Shown piece by piece: positions 27,183-35,480 of a DNA stretch of 64,000 nt. The translations under genes were made by a program, and so were the position numbers. Below the pieces are notes generated by a model, which saw nothing but the letters and a program-made list of their open reading frames with translations, was not told the DNA's origin and did no database searches. Each line of letters starts with the position of its first letter. The first letter of the stretch is position 1. Source of the stretch: an uncultured Lewinella sp. (GTDB lineage: Bacteria; Bacteroidota; Bacteroidia; Chitinophagales; Saprospiraceae); the NCBI GenBank assembly GCA_937873655.1, contig CALMYQ010000086.1, positions 1-64,000 of the forward strand, given 5' to 3'.

Positions 27183-28220
27183 ATGTCCGTACCGGTATTC
27201 GAAGAGGTTAAAGCGCTGATCGGCGAAATTGAGGCCCAGGCGCCCGCATCACAGGAAGAACTCGAACAGTTCCGCATCCGGTTTCTGGGGTCGAAGAATG
27301 TCCTCAAAGGCCTGATGGGCGAGATCAAGAATATACCCAACGAGCTCAAACGCGATTTCGGCCAGCTCATCAACCAGGCCAAAGAAGCCGCCGAACAGAA
27401 ATTTGCCGCGGTCAAAGACCGGCTTGAAGCCGCCGGAGACGATGCCGCTGCCGGCCACCTTGACCTGACAGCGCCCGGCGAACCTTATATTCTGGGGTCC
27501 CGTCACCCGGTTTCCATCACCATGAACCGGATCATCCGCATCTTCGAACGGATCGGATTTGTCGTCGCGGAAGGCCCCGAAATTGAGGACGACTGGCACA
27601 ACTTCACGGCCATGAACACGCCGGAAGACCACCCCGCCCGCGATATGCAGGATACCTACTACCTGCGCAACAGTACCACCATGCTCCTGCGCACGCATAC
27701 CTCGCCGGTGCAGGCCCGGGTGATGGAAAGCCAGCAACCGCCGATCCGGATCATTGCGCCGGGCAGGGTTTACCGGAACGAGACCATTTCCGCCCGCTCC
27801 CACTGCCAGTTCCACCAGGTGGAAGGGCTCTATATCGACGAGAACGTTTCCTTCGCAGATATGAAGCAAACGCTGCTTTATTTTGCCCGGGAGATGTACG
27901 GCGCCAATACCCGCATCCGCCTGCGCCCTTCGTTCTTCCCGTTCACAGAGCCCAGCGCCGAAATGGACGTTTCCTGCTTCATCTGCGACGCCAAAGGCTG
28001 CAATATCTGCAAGTATACCGGCTGGGTGGAGATCCTGGGCTGCGGCATGGTGGACCCGCAGGTCCTCGAAAACTGCGGGATCGATTCAAAGAAATACACC
28101 GGCTTTGCATTCGGTATGGGGATCGAGCGGCAGGCCATCCTGCGGTACAAGGTGAACGATATCCGCCTGTTTTTCGAGAACGATTCGCGGTTCCTCAAGC
28201 AGTTCTCATCCGCCATTTGA
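27183..28220 (+). CDS. pheS: phenylalanine--tRNA ligase alpha subunit
   Basis: A 345-residue class II aminoacyl-tRNA synthetase subunit. The N-terminal coiled coil (residues 1-90, with EELEQFRIRFLGSKNVLKGLMGEIK) binds tRNA. The catalytic core has motif 1 around ITMNRIIRIFERIGF, the DDWHNFTAMNTPEDHPARDMQDT block, motif 2 with RNETISARSHCQFHQVEGL, and motif 3 GFAFGMGIERQAILRY. A CxxC-CxxC zinc-like cluster (CFICDAKGCNIC) lies before motif 3. The pheT partner is not adjacent. A DUF1028 gene follows immediately and is probably cotranscribed. Confidence 0.96.
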   Translation: MSVPVFEEVKALIGEIEAQAPASQEELEQFRIRFLGSKNVLKGLMGEIKNIPNELKRDFGQLINQAKEAAEQKFAAVKDRLEAAGDDAAAGHLDLTAPGEPYILGSRHPVSITMNRIIRIFERIGFVVAEGPEIEDDWHNFTAMNTPEDHPARDMQDTYYLRNSTTMLLRTHTSPVQARVMESQQPPIRIIAPGRVYRNETISARSHCQFHQVEGLYIDENVSFADMKQTLLYFAREMYGANTRIRLRPSFFPFTEPSAEMDVSCFICDAKGCNICKYTGWVEILGCGMVDPQVLENCGIDSKKYTGFAFGMGIERQAILRYKVNDIRLFFENDSRFLKQFSSAI

Positions 28221-28231
28221 GCGGTATAAAT

Positions 28232-29236
28232 ATGTTGATTATGCGTTTCCTTACCTGGCTCTTCGTCGGGTTGAGCTTGTTTCCGGTGCGTTCATACAGC
28301 CAAAAGCCGTACGGAGATCAACCGCTCGCCCATACCTTCTCTATTGTCGCCATCGATGAAACCACGGGCGAAATGGGCGTAGCCGTCCAATCCCACTGGT
28401 TCGCTACCGGTACGGTGGTCATTTGGGGAGAAGCCGGTGTCGGGGTAATCGCTACCCAGTCATTTGTCAATCCTGCTTTCGGCCCCGAGGGTCTTCAATT
28501 GATGAAAAACGGCCTTTCACCCCGGGAAGCGCTCGATAAAATGCTGTCGGCTGACGAGGGGCGGGAGTTCCGGCAAGTCGGCATCCTGAGTGCAAAAGGA
28601 GAATCAGCGGCCTTTACCGGGACAAACTGCATCGAACCGGCAGGACATATTGAGGGCAAAGGATACGCTGTACAGGCCAACCTGATGTCCAACGACCGGA
28701 TCTGGCCGGCCATGGCGTCTGCTTTTGAAGCAGGCAAGGGCTTACCCCTGGCCGAGCGCCTGCTGGCTGCCCTCGACGCCGCGCAGGCTGCCGGAGGCGA
28801 TATCCGTGGTAAACAGTCCGCCGCACTGTTGGTCGTCGGAGCGGAAGCCACCGGTCAATCCTGGGTCGACCGCAAAATTGACCTCAGGGTGGATGATCAC
28901 CCCGAGCCCCTGAAAGAACTGCGCCGCCTGCTGATGGTCCACCGCGCCTATGATCATATGAACCGTGGCGACCTCGCAGTGGAAAAAGGACAGGTCGAGG
29001 AAGCATTGAGGGAATACGGCGCCGCAGAAGCCATGTTCCCCGACAACCTGGAAATGAAATACTGGCATGCGGTCAGCCTGGCCAATGCAGGCCGGGTGCA
29101 GGAAGCGCTCCCCATTTTCAAAGCGGTTTTCAGGCGCGACAGAAACTGGAAAACCCTCACGCCCAGGCTGACCAAAAACGGTCTGCTTACCGTCAGTGAG
29201 GCGGATTTGAAGCGCATTCTGGGCGCCCGCAAGTAA
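28232..29236 (+). CDS. secreted DUF1028 protein with TPR-like tail
   Basis: An exported protein of about 334 residues (signal MRFLTWLFVGLSLFPVRSYSQ; the start may be ATG 28232 or 28241). Residues about 30-225 are the DUF1028 domain, an Ntn-hydrolase-like fold, with HTFSIVAIDETTGEMGVAVQSHWFATG, GVIATQSFVNP and SAALLVVGAEATGQSWVDRKIDLRVDDH. Residues 235-310 are TPR-like (NRGDLAVEKGQVEEALREYGAAE). Family members are thought to be amidohydrolases of unknown substrate. It starts 12 nt after pheS but has no functional tie to it that I can see. Confidence 0.85.
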   Translation: MLIMRFLTWLFVGLSLFPVRSYSQKPYGDQPLAHTFSIVAIDETTGEMGVAVQSHWFATGTVVIWGEAGVGVIATQSFVNPAFGPEGLQLMKNGLSPREALDKMLSADEGREFRQVGILSAKGESAAFTGTNCIEPAGHIEGKGYAVQANLMSNDRIWPAMASAFEAGKGLPLAERLLAALDAAQAAGGDIRGKQSAALLVVGAEATGQSWVDRKIDLRVDDHPEPLKELRRLLMVHRAYDHMNRGDLAVEKGQVEEALREYGAAEAMFPDNLEMKYWHAVSLANAGRVQEALPIFKAVFRRDRNWKTLTPRLTKNGLLTVSEADLKRILGARK

Positions 29237-29313
29237 TTTTTTCCACTTTTTTCCTTTTATTTAGCGACCTTTTCCTTTAATACACGTTTAGAAAAAGATA
29301 ACAACCCTCAATA

Positions 29314-29763
29314 ATGAAAAGAATTTTGCCCGTTTTTACCGTAGTTATCTGCCTGCTCGCTGTATCAGGCGCCAATGCCCAGGAAAATGTATGGAAGACC
29401 CTGAGCAAGATCACGTTCAAGAAACAATACGACGAGACCCTCGGCTTCAAGGTCGATGTTCCGGTCTTCGGTCCTGAGATCCAGGCCCTGACCAATAAGA
29501 CCATTACCGTCAAGGGATATATCATTCCGGTTGAAGGGTACAAGAACCATAAGGAGTTTGTCTTGTCCGCTTATCCGTATAATATGTGTTTCTTTTGCGG
29601 CGGCGCCGGCCCGGAGACCGTTATGGAGGTCTCGGCCAAAGACGCCGTTCAATATACGGCCGAACCGGTCATCCTGAAAGGCAAGCTGGAAACGAACGAC
29701 TCCGACATCAACCGGCTGATCTATACGCTTTCCGATGCCGTTCTGGTCAAGGACGTTAAATAA
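29314..29763 (+). CDS. secreted DUF3299-like protein
   Basis: A 149-residue exported protein (signal MKRILPVFTVVICLLAVSGANA). The mature part has the DUF3299-like pattern: VPVFGPEIQALTNKTITVKGYIIPVEGY, then FVLSAYPYNMCFFCGGAGPETVMEV with a CxxC that could bind metal or form a disulfide, and a beta-rich tail. Related proteins are often encoded near copper or metal handling genes in other Bacteroidota, but none is present here, so no function is assigned. The gene has its own leader and precedes rpmE2. Confidence 0.75.
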   Translation: MKRILPVFTVVICLLAVSGANAQENVWKTLSKITFKKQYDETLGFKVDVPVFGPEIQALTNKTITVKGYIIPVEGYKNHKEFVLSAYPYNMCFFCGGAGPETVMEVSAKDAVQYTAEPVILKGKLETNDSDINRLIYTLSDAVLVKDVK

Positions 29764-29809
29764 TCAAATAAAAAAGGCCGGGGGTATAGGTTTATTCAAA
29801 ATATAGCCA

Positions 29810-29817
29810 TACCTTTG
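29810..29817 (+). promoter_or_regulatory. -7 box for rpmE2
   Basis: TACCTTTG, 28 nt upstream of the bL31 ATG at 29846. Confidence 0.6.
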
Positions 29818-29845
29818 CAGCCTTATTGAAAAGCATATTTTTGTT

Positions 29846-30112
29846 ATGAAAAAGAATACGCATCCGGAAAACTACCGGTTGGTGGTCTTCAAGGACTTTT
29901 CCGCTGATGAGGCATTCCTGACCCGGTCTTGTGCACCGACCAAGGAAAAGATCGTATGGGAAGACGGTAAAGAGTATCCTTTGATCAAGTTGGAAATCTC
30001 CAGCTTCTCTCATCCGTTCTTTACCGGTAAGATGAAATTTGTGGATACGGCGGGCCGGATTGACAAATTCAACAAGAAGTTCGCCAACTCCAGGTTTGCC
30101 AAGAACTCATAA
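29846..30112 (+). CDS. rpmE2: 50S ribosomal protein bL31 type B
   Basis: An 88-residue ribosomal protein of the large subunit. It begins [20 protein letters not shown] and carries the bL31 block [21 protein letters not shown]. It lacks the CxxC zinc ligands of the type A form, so it is the zinc-independent type B, commonly the only bL31 in this phylum. It has its own -7 box and a strong terminator, so it is monocistronic. Confidence 0.96.
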   Translation: MKKNTHPENYRLVVFKDFSADEAFLTRSCAPTKEKIVWEDGKEYPLIKLEISSFSHPFFTGKMKFVDTAGRIDKFNKKFANSRFAKNS

Positions 30113-30135
30113 ACCGGGTTCATCGGCAGCAAAGC

Positions 30136-30169
30136 AAAAAAGTCCCTCTCACCTGATAGGGACTTTTTT
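30136..30169 (+). terminator. intrinsic terminator after rpmE2
   Basis: A perfect 12-bp stem AAAAAAGTCCCT / AGGGACTTTTTT with a 10-nt loop, U-rich on the 3' side. Confidence 0.88.
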
Positions 30170-30210
30170 GTATATGCCAAAAGCGATTGAACGATCCCAA
30201 CCCCAAGCTC

Positions 30211-31413
30211 ATGGCCAATATCATTCTATTCGACAATGAGGTTCGCGATCACCTCCGGCCGTTCACCTTTACACGCCCGGTTGGCGAACTGAGAATCGGC
30301 ATAATGACCATCCGGGAGAAATGGGAACGGATGATGAACTCGCCGGTTTCCTATATCACGCAGGATTACCTTGCTGAAAAATATCCCCTCGATTACGGAC
30401 AGGAAAACTTCCTGATCAACGGCTCCGTCCTCCCTTCCCCGCAACTGATCCGCATCCTCAAACAGATGGACTTCAATGAAGCCTACCTGCGCGGAGAAGA
30501 ACTCATTGCGGCCAAACTCAACGAACGGCAATTTGAGAAGCTGATCAACGACGAGGACTTCGATGAGCTGAAAGGCCGCGACATCGAGGATACGCAATAC
30601 ATCAAGATCAACAGGCTTTGGGACCTTTTTCTGTACAACGATCAGGCCCTCCGGGAAGATTTCGCCCTCCTGACCCAGGGCCGGGGCTCCCAGCCGGTCA
30701 GCGATACGAACCGCGTACTCGGTGCGGAGCACGTTTTTGTCGAGCCCGGCGCCAGGATTGAATGCGCCGTCATCAACGCCGAAACCGGACCGGTTTATAT
30801 CGACCGCGACGCCGAGATCATGGAAGGGTCGGTCATCCGCGGGCCGTTCTACCTCGGTCAGCACTCGGAAGTCAAGGTCGGGGCCAAAATTTACGGGGCA
30901 ACAACCATCGGCCCCTATTGCAAGGTGGGCGGCGAGGTCAAAAATTCGATCCTGTTCGGTTATTCCAATAAAGCCCATGAAGGCTACCTGGGCAATTCCG
31001 TCATCGCCGAATGGTGCAACATCGGCGCCGGCACCAATTGCTCCAACCTCAAGAACAACTACGCCGAGGTAAGGCTCTGGGATTATACCACCGGCAAGTT
31101 CGAGCCGACCGGGCAGCAGTTCTGCGGCCTGTTCATGGCCGATCACTCCAAGTGCGCCATCGGCACCATGTTCAACACCGGTACCACAATCGGCGTTTGC
31201 TGCAATATCTACGGCGCCGATTTTCCGCGCAACTTTGTCCCTTCCTTTTCCTGGGGCGGCCACAGCGGATTTCAAACCTTCCGGACGGAAAAGGCCTTTG
31301 AGACGATCGAATCGGTCATGTCCCGCCGGTCGATCGACTTCTCGATCCAGGAAAGGCTCATCCTGCTGCGCGTTTTTGAGGATACGTCCGAATACCGCCG
31401 CTGGGAAAAATAA
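30211..31413 (+). CDS. GlmU-family putative sugar nucleotidyltransferase
   Basis: A 400-residue protein. The N-terminal half is a degenerate nucleotidyltransferase domain (NIILFDNEVRDHLRPFTFTRPVGELRIGIMTIREKW), lacking the usual GxGTRM loop. The C-terminal half is a left-handed beta helix of hexapeptide repeats (AEIMEGSVIRGPFYLGQHSEVKVGAKIYG, TTIGPYCKVGG). This architecture is typical of the Bacteroidota GlmU-like proteins that accompany cell-wall sugar metabolism, but the reaction is unproven. ATG 30211 is preferred over TTG 30187. Its stop codon abuts that of the convergent gene with no base between. Confidence 0.85.
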   Translation: MANIILFDNEVRDHLRPFTFTRPVGELRIGIMTIREKWERMMNSPVSYITQDYLAEKYPLDYGQENFLINGSVLPSPQLIRILKQMDFNEAYLRGEELIAAKLNERQFEKLINDEDFDELKGRDIEDTQYIKINRLWDLFLYNDQALREDFALLTQGRGSQPVSDTNRVLGAEHVFVEPGARIECAVINAETGPVYIDRDAEIMEGSVIRGPFYLGQHSEVKVGAKIYGATTIGPYCKVGGEVKNSILFGYSNKAHEGYLGNSVIAEWCNIGAGTNCSNLKNNYAEVRLWDYTTGKFEPTGQQFCGLFMADHSKCAIGTMFNTGTTIGVCCNIYGADFPRNFVPSFSWGGHSGFQTFRTEKAFETIESVMSRRSIDFSIQERLILLRVFEDTSEYRRWEK

Positions 31414-32193
31414 TCAACCGGACGTCAGTTCGAAATCAACCTGAACGGTATCTTCCACCTTCAGCCCGAGCAGGCTGGCGGCTTTGCCCATATTGATGGC
31501 AATTTCCAACAGATCGGATGAATTGAAGAGACACAACGTCTCTCCCACCGGCACGTCATGGTATTGCAGGCACAGGTTATTGATGGCTTCATGCCGCTTG
31601 AACACCAGCTTGAATTTCCTGCCCTGGCCCACCTTTTCAAACAAGACCTTGCTGATGTTGGTGACCACATTGTCGAAATGATCGACCCGGATGACCGTGC
31701 CCCGGATATAGGCGGGGCCCAATACCGGTTGGAAGGTGATGCGGTGTTCGATGGCCTCCCGCTGGGTACCGATCGCATTGAACGGTTTGCCGCTTACGAT
31801 ATGGCCGATGGCGGCAGGATAGATATCGATGAGCTGCAGCGGATGCTGCTCTACCGCCGGGAGCTCAAAGGTATGAGCCGGCATTTCCTGGAATATCAGG
31901 GAGAACAGGCCGTTGTCGGGCCCGAGGAAATAGTGCCCTTCATGGGAAATGGCCAGGTAGCGGCAGTCGGCCTGGTAAAAGTCATTCACGCTGACCAGGT
32001 GGATGGTGCCTTCCGGAAAACTGCCCCACACGTTCCTGAACAAGTAAGCCGCCTGGACGATATCATAACATTCAATATCATGAGTGATATCGACCAGATT
32101 GATCCCGGCGTTCTGTCGCAAAATGCCTCCTTTTATTCTGGGCAAGTAGGGGTCCTGCCATCCAAAGTCTGTGGTCAGCGTTACAATAGGCAT
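31414..32193 (-). CDS. SAM-hydroxide adenosyltransferase (chlorinase/fluorinase-family, DUF62)
   Basis: A 259-residue protein of the S-adenosyl-L-methionine hydroxide adenosyltransferase family, which splits SAM into adenosine and methionine. Motifs are TLTTDFGWQDPYLPRIKGGIL at the N-terminus, VDITHDIECYDIVQAAYLF and the SAM-contact loop FLGPDNGLFSLI; the C-terminal beta-barrel has VDHFDNVVTNIS and NSSDLLEIAINMGKAA. Non-halogenating members keep the water-activating Asp-Arg-His pattern, and their role may be SAM homeostasis. A -7 box lies about 37 nt upstream. Confidence 0.9.
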   Translation of the reverse strand: MPIVTLTTDFGWQDPYLPRIKGGILRQNAGINLVDITHDIECYDIVQAAYLFRNVWGSFPEGTIHLVSVNDFYQADCRYLAISHEGHYFLGPDNGLFSLIFQEMPAHTFELPAVEQHPLQLIDIYPAAIGHIVSGKPFNAIGTQREAIEHRITFQPVLGPAYIRGTVIRVDHFDNVVTNISKVLFEKVGQGRKFKLVFKRHEAINNLCLQYHDVPVGETLCLFNSSDLLEIAINMGKAASLLGLKVEDTVQVDFELTSG

Positions 32194-32229
32194 AATTTCT
32201 CCTCATTAGTGAAAACAAGCCTGCGGCAG

Positions 32230-32237
32230 CAAAAATA
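32230..32237 (-). promoter_or_regulatory. -7 box for the DUF62 gene
   Basis: TATTTTTG on the minus strand, 36 nt upstream of the ATG at 32193. Confidence 0.45.
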
Positions 32238-32280
32238 AAAAACGCAAGGGAATCGGGGCGCAGGGATTTGGTTTAATCGC

Positions 32281-32288
32281 TAACTTTG
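32281..32288 (+). promoter_or_regulatory. -7 box upstream of phoH
   Basis: TAACTTTG, giving an untranslated leader of roughly 105 nt before the TTG start at 32398. It may also be the promoter for the ATPase-TOPRIM-aroA genes that follow. Confidence 0.45.
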
Positions 32289-32397
32289 CCTAGGTCGGAT
32301 GGAACATTTGGAAAGTTTAAACGGTTATTTAGAGGCAACAGGCCGGTTCGGAGCCAGCTTCCTGCCGGCAATGGTTTAATAAAATAAATTTTTCCTA

Positions 32398-33384
32398 TTG
32401 AGCGAGATCATTTTGAATGTAGAGGGCGTCGATCCGCTCCAACTGTACGGAGAGAACGACATTAAACTCAATCTTTTGCGAAAAGCCTTCCCCGATGTAA
32501 CGTTTACCTCCAGAGGGCAAAGCCTTAAAATAAGCGGGGATAAGAAACTGACCCAGAAAGCCAAATCCAGGTTTGAGCTGATGGTCCGCATGCTCAAGGA
32601 GCACAAGGAACTTTCAGTCCAGGTGGTGGAAGATCTGATGAACGGGGAAAACCCCTTCGAATCGCGCATCAGCGCCCACGAGGGCAGCACGATCCTGTAC
32701 GGCCGCGAAGGCAAACAGATCAAGGCCAAGACCCAGAACCAGCGAAAGCTGATCCGCGCCTCCGAAGAAAACGACATCGTCTTTGCCGTCGGCCCCGCCG
32801 GTACCGGCAAAACCTATACCGCCGTAGCGCTCGCCGTTCGCGCGTTAAAGAACAAACAGGTCAGAAAGATCATCCTGACCCGACCCGCCGTTGAAGCCGG
32901 CGAAAGCCTGGGATTCCTGCCGGGCGACCTCAAGGAAAAGATCGACCCGTACCTCCGGCCGCTGTACGACGCGCTGGACGACATGATACCGGCTGAAAAA
33001 CTCAACCAGTTCATGACCACGCGGGTCATCGAGATCGCACCGCTGGCCTTTATGCGGGGCCGTACGCTCGACAATGCCTTCATCATCCTGGATGAAGCGC
33101 AGAACTGTTCCACCATGCAGATCAAGATGTTCCTGACGCGCCTGGGCCCTTCCGCCCAATGCATCATTACCGGCGACCTTTCCCAGATCGACCTGCCGTT
33201 CCACCAGAAATCAGGCCTGAAACGCGCCATCGACCTGCTCCGCGACCTGGAGGGGATCGAATCCGTTTACCTGACCGCGGAAGACGTGGTTCGCCACCGA
33301 TTGGTCAAAGAGATCATCAAACGGTACGAAAAATCGGACGAACGAATGCGCCGGAAACAGGCCGCTGCGGAAGAAGAAGAATAG
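32398..33384 (+). CDS. PhoH-family ATPase
   Basis: A 328-residue PhoH-like protein, a cytoplasmic P-loop NTPase linked to RNA metabolism and phosphate or stress responses. An N-terminal KH-like region (about 1-110) precedes the Walker [34 protein letters not shown], Walker [12 protein letters not shown] and the [24 protein letters not shown] sensor block. The start codon is TTG (32398); the family N-terminus [12 protein letters not shown] fits it and no ATG is available nearby. The C-terminus is charged ([13 protein letters not shown]). The AT-rich ATPase gene starts only 18 nt after the stop. Confidence 0.92.
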   Translation: MSEIILNVEGVDPLQLYGENDIKLNLLRKAFPDVTFTSRGQSLKISGDKKLTQKAKSRFELMVRMLKEHKELSVQVVEDLMNGENPFESRISAHEGSTILYGREGKQIKAKTQNQRKLIRASEENDIVFAVGPAGTGKTYTAVALAVRALKNKQVRKIILTRPAVEAGESLGFLPGDLKEKIDPYLRPLYDALDDMIPAEKLNQFMTTRVIEIAPLAFMRGRTLDNAFIILDEAQNCSTMQIKMFLTRLGPSAQCIITGDLSQIDLPFHQKSGLKRAIDLLRDLEGIESVYLTAEDVVRHRLVKEIIKRYEKSDERMRRKQAAAEEEE

Positions 33385-33402
33385 GCCGACTAATATTCAT
33401 AT

Positions 33403-34803
33403 ATGATCACGCATATTAAAATTCACGGGTTCAAAACATTTCAAAATTTTGAAATGGATTTCACTCCGTTGACTGTTATCGCTGGTGTTAACGCTTCAGG
33501 AAAGAGTAATTTATTTGATTGCCTAAAACTACTTTCAAGACTGGCAGAAACAGATTTAAAAACCGCATTCAGTGAACAACGAGGTAATCCGAGTGAACTG
33601 TTTACTCAATTTGAAGAGAGCACCTACGCAGAAGAAATACATTTCGTAATTCAAATGCTTGTGAGTAGCCGTATTAGAGACAATTGGGGGGGAGAATCTG
33701 AACTTAAATATACCAGACTTAAATATGAACTTAAAATAAAAAGAGAAATTAATGAAAAGGGGTTTGAGGATTTAATGGTGATCTATGAACAACTAGAAAA
33801 TCTCAAGCATAATGAAGACCAATGGGTTAAAAATAATATTCCAGCCTTCGTTAGAGATTTTTGGCGCCCACAAGTCAAATCAGGGAAAAGAGGAAAACCA
33901 TATATTGAAACTGAGGAAAAAAATGGAATAGTTTCAATTAAAATCCCTCAAGATGGAAGACAAGGAGGGAAAGCAACGCCTGCCAATGCAATCACACAAA
34001 CAGTTTTAAGCGGAATTAATTCTGTTGATTTCCCTCATGCGTTTGCAGCAAAAGAAGAAATGAGGAGCTGGAAATTTCTTCATTTGAATCCCGAAGATCT
34101 TAGAGAGCCAACCAGACAAGATGTTGGTATTCGCGATAACGTTACATCTAGTGGTAAAAACCTAGCCGCCGCCCTTTATAGGATCAAATTAAATGATCCT
34201 TATACCATAAAAGAAATTTCACGCAAGTTAAATGAATTCCTGCCAAATTTTGTGGAGGTTTTTGTCGAAAATGACAAAGCCAATAAACAATTTATCATAA
34301 AGTTACTTGGAGAGGATGGACGTGAGTTTTCTTCAAGGGTTCTCTCAGAAGGTACACTTAGAATCTTAGCACTGTGCATATTAGACTATGATTATGAGCA
34401 TCAAGGCTTGTTGTGTTTTGAAGAACCCGAAAATGGGATACATCCATTCCGGATTATCACCATGGCAAAGTTATTGAAAGACCTAACTATAGATTTTAAA
34501 GAAAAATCAATGCCTCTAAGGCAAGTAATAGTTAATACTCACTCTTCTCGCTTAGTTGGAGAATTGTTTAATTGGAAAAACGACAGTAATGTAAGTATTT
34601 TTCTTTCTCAGCTTCACACTCAAATTACTTTTATTAATAATAAAAAATTAAAAATAAAAATAACCAAATATTTACCCGTTATCAAGGATGATGAAAAATT
34701 CAAACAATTAAATCTACCGTTTTCTGAAGAAATCAGGAAATTAACACTTCTTGAAGTAAAAAAATATTTGGATTCATCAGAAACTGAAGTAATACAATTC
34801 TAA
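33403..34803 (+). CDS. AAA/ABC-type ATPase of a two-gene ATPase + TOPRIM module
   Basis: A 466-residue SMC/OLD-like ATPase. It begins MITHIKIHGFKTFQNFEMDF, followed by Walker A GVNASGKSN, a long variable insertion (about 55-290), the ABC-type signature LSEGTLRILAL, Walker B GLLCFEEPENGIHP and the H-loop VIVNTHSSRLV. This is the AAA_21-like group found with nuclease partners in defence loci such as OLD, Gabija and PARIS. The gene is strikingly AT-rich compared with neighbours (for example 34621-34680 has 8 G/C in 60, against 31 in 60 at 36001-36060 in aroA), a sign of recent transfer. It overlaps the TOPRIM gene by one base (TAATG). Confidence 0.85.
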   Translation: MITHIKIHGFKTFQNFEMDFTPLTVIAGVNASGKSNLFDCLKLLSRLAETDLKTAFSEQRGNPSELFTQFEESTYAEEIHFVIQMLVSSRIRDNWGGESELKYTRLKYELKIKREINEKGFEDLMVIYEQLENLKHNEDQWVKNNIPAFVRDFWRPQVKSGKRGKPYIETEEKNGIVSIKIPQDGRQGGKATPANAITQTVLSGINSVDFPHAFAAKEEMRSWKFLHLNPEDLREPTRQDVGIRDNVTSSGKNLAAALYRIKLNDPYTIKEISRKLNEFLPNFVEVFVENDKANKQFIIKLLGEDGREFSSRVLSEGTLRILALCILDYDYEHQGLLCFEEPENGIHPFRIITMAKLLKDLTIDFKEKSMPLRQVIVNTHSSRLVGELFNWKNDSNVSIFLSQLHTQITFINNKKLKIKITKYLPVIKDDEKFKQLNLPFSEEIRKLTLLEVKKYLDSSETEVIQF

Positions 34804-35480
34804 TGATTCCACAATTAATAATCGGCTTTACAGTCGAAGGCTCTACTGATTATCGATTTTTTGAAAGTATTATTCAAAGAACTTTCGAAAATATAGCCTT
34901 TGAATGCGATGGGCAAATAGAAATTCTGCCGATACAGTTTGTCGAAAAAGAACCGGGTAATTTTGAAGACTCCATTTTTGAATGTGCAAAAAAAGCATCT
35001 ATGAATGGAATAATGGTTTTATGCATCCATACTGATGCCGACAACAAAACTGACAATCATGTTTTTAAAAATAAAATAAATCCTGCATTCACAAAAATTT
35101 CTCTTTACCCAGGAATAGATGTTTGTAAAAATTTAGTCCCTGTTGTACCTGTTCAGATGACAGAGTCATGGATGCTTGCAGATTTTGAATTAATAAAAAG
35201 CGAGCTAAACACAAAAAAAACTGATAAAGAATTAGGTTTGGATAAACAACCTGAGTCTTACTCCGACCCAAAAAAAGTTTTTAAAGAAGTCATTCGGCTT
35301 TCTTTCGAAAACTACCCCCAAAGAAGAAAGCGACCGGATATTTCTGAGTTCTATCAGTTACTAGGGCAAAAAATAGCGCTAGATAAATTAGAAAAAATCC
35401 CATCTTTTCTTAAGTTTAGAGATAATGTGAGAACGGCTTTTGTTGAATTAAAATTATTAAACCCTAGCAAATCCAAATGA
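34803..35480 (+). CDS. TOPRIM-like DUF4276-type protein, partner of the ATPase
   Basis: A 225-residue protein with TOPRIM-like motifs in order: an early Glu in GFTVEGSTDYRFFE (residues 8-21), a DxD in VLCIHTDADNKTD (about 74-84) and a later MTESWMLADFELIK block (about 119-132). The C-terminal part (DPKKVFKEVIRLS ... PSFLKFRDNVRTAF) is as in DUF4276 proteins. TOPRIM domains of this sort cut DNA or RNA with Mg2+ when partnered with an SMC-like ATPase, so an effector nuclease is likely; this is inference. It is AT-rich like its partner. Its TGA overlaps the aroA ATG by four bases (ATGA). Confidence 0.8.
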   Translation: MIPQLIIGFTVEGSTDYRFFESIIQRTFENIAFECDGQIEILPIQFVEKEPGNFEDSIFECAKKASMNGIMVLCIHTDADNKTDNHVFKNKINPAFTKISLYPGIDVCKNLVPVVPVQMTESWMLADFELIKSELNTKKTDKELGLDKQPESYSDPKKVFKEVIRLSFENYPQRRKRPDISEFYQLLGQKIALDKLEKIPSFLKFRDNVRTAFVELKLLNPSKSK

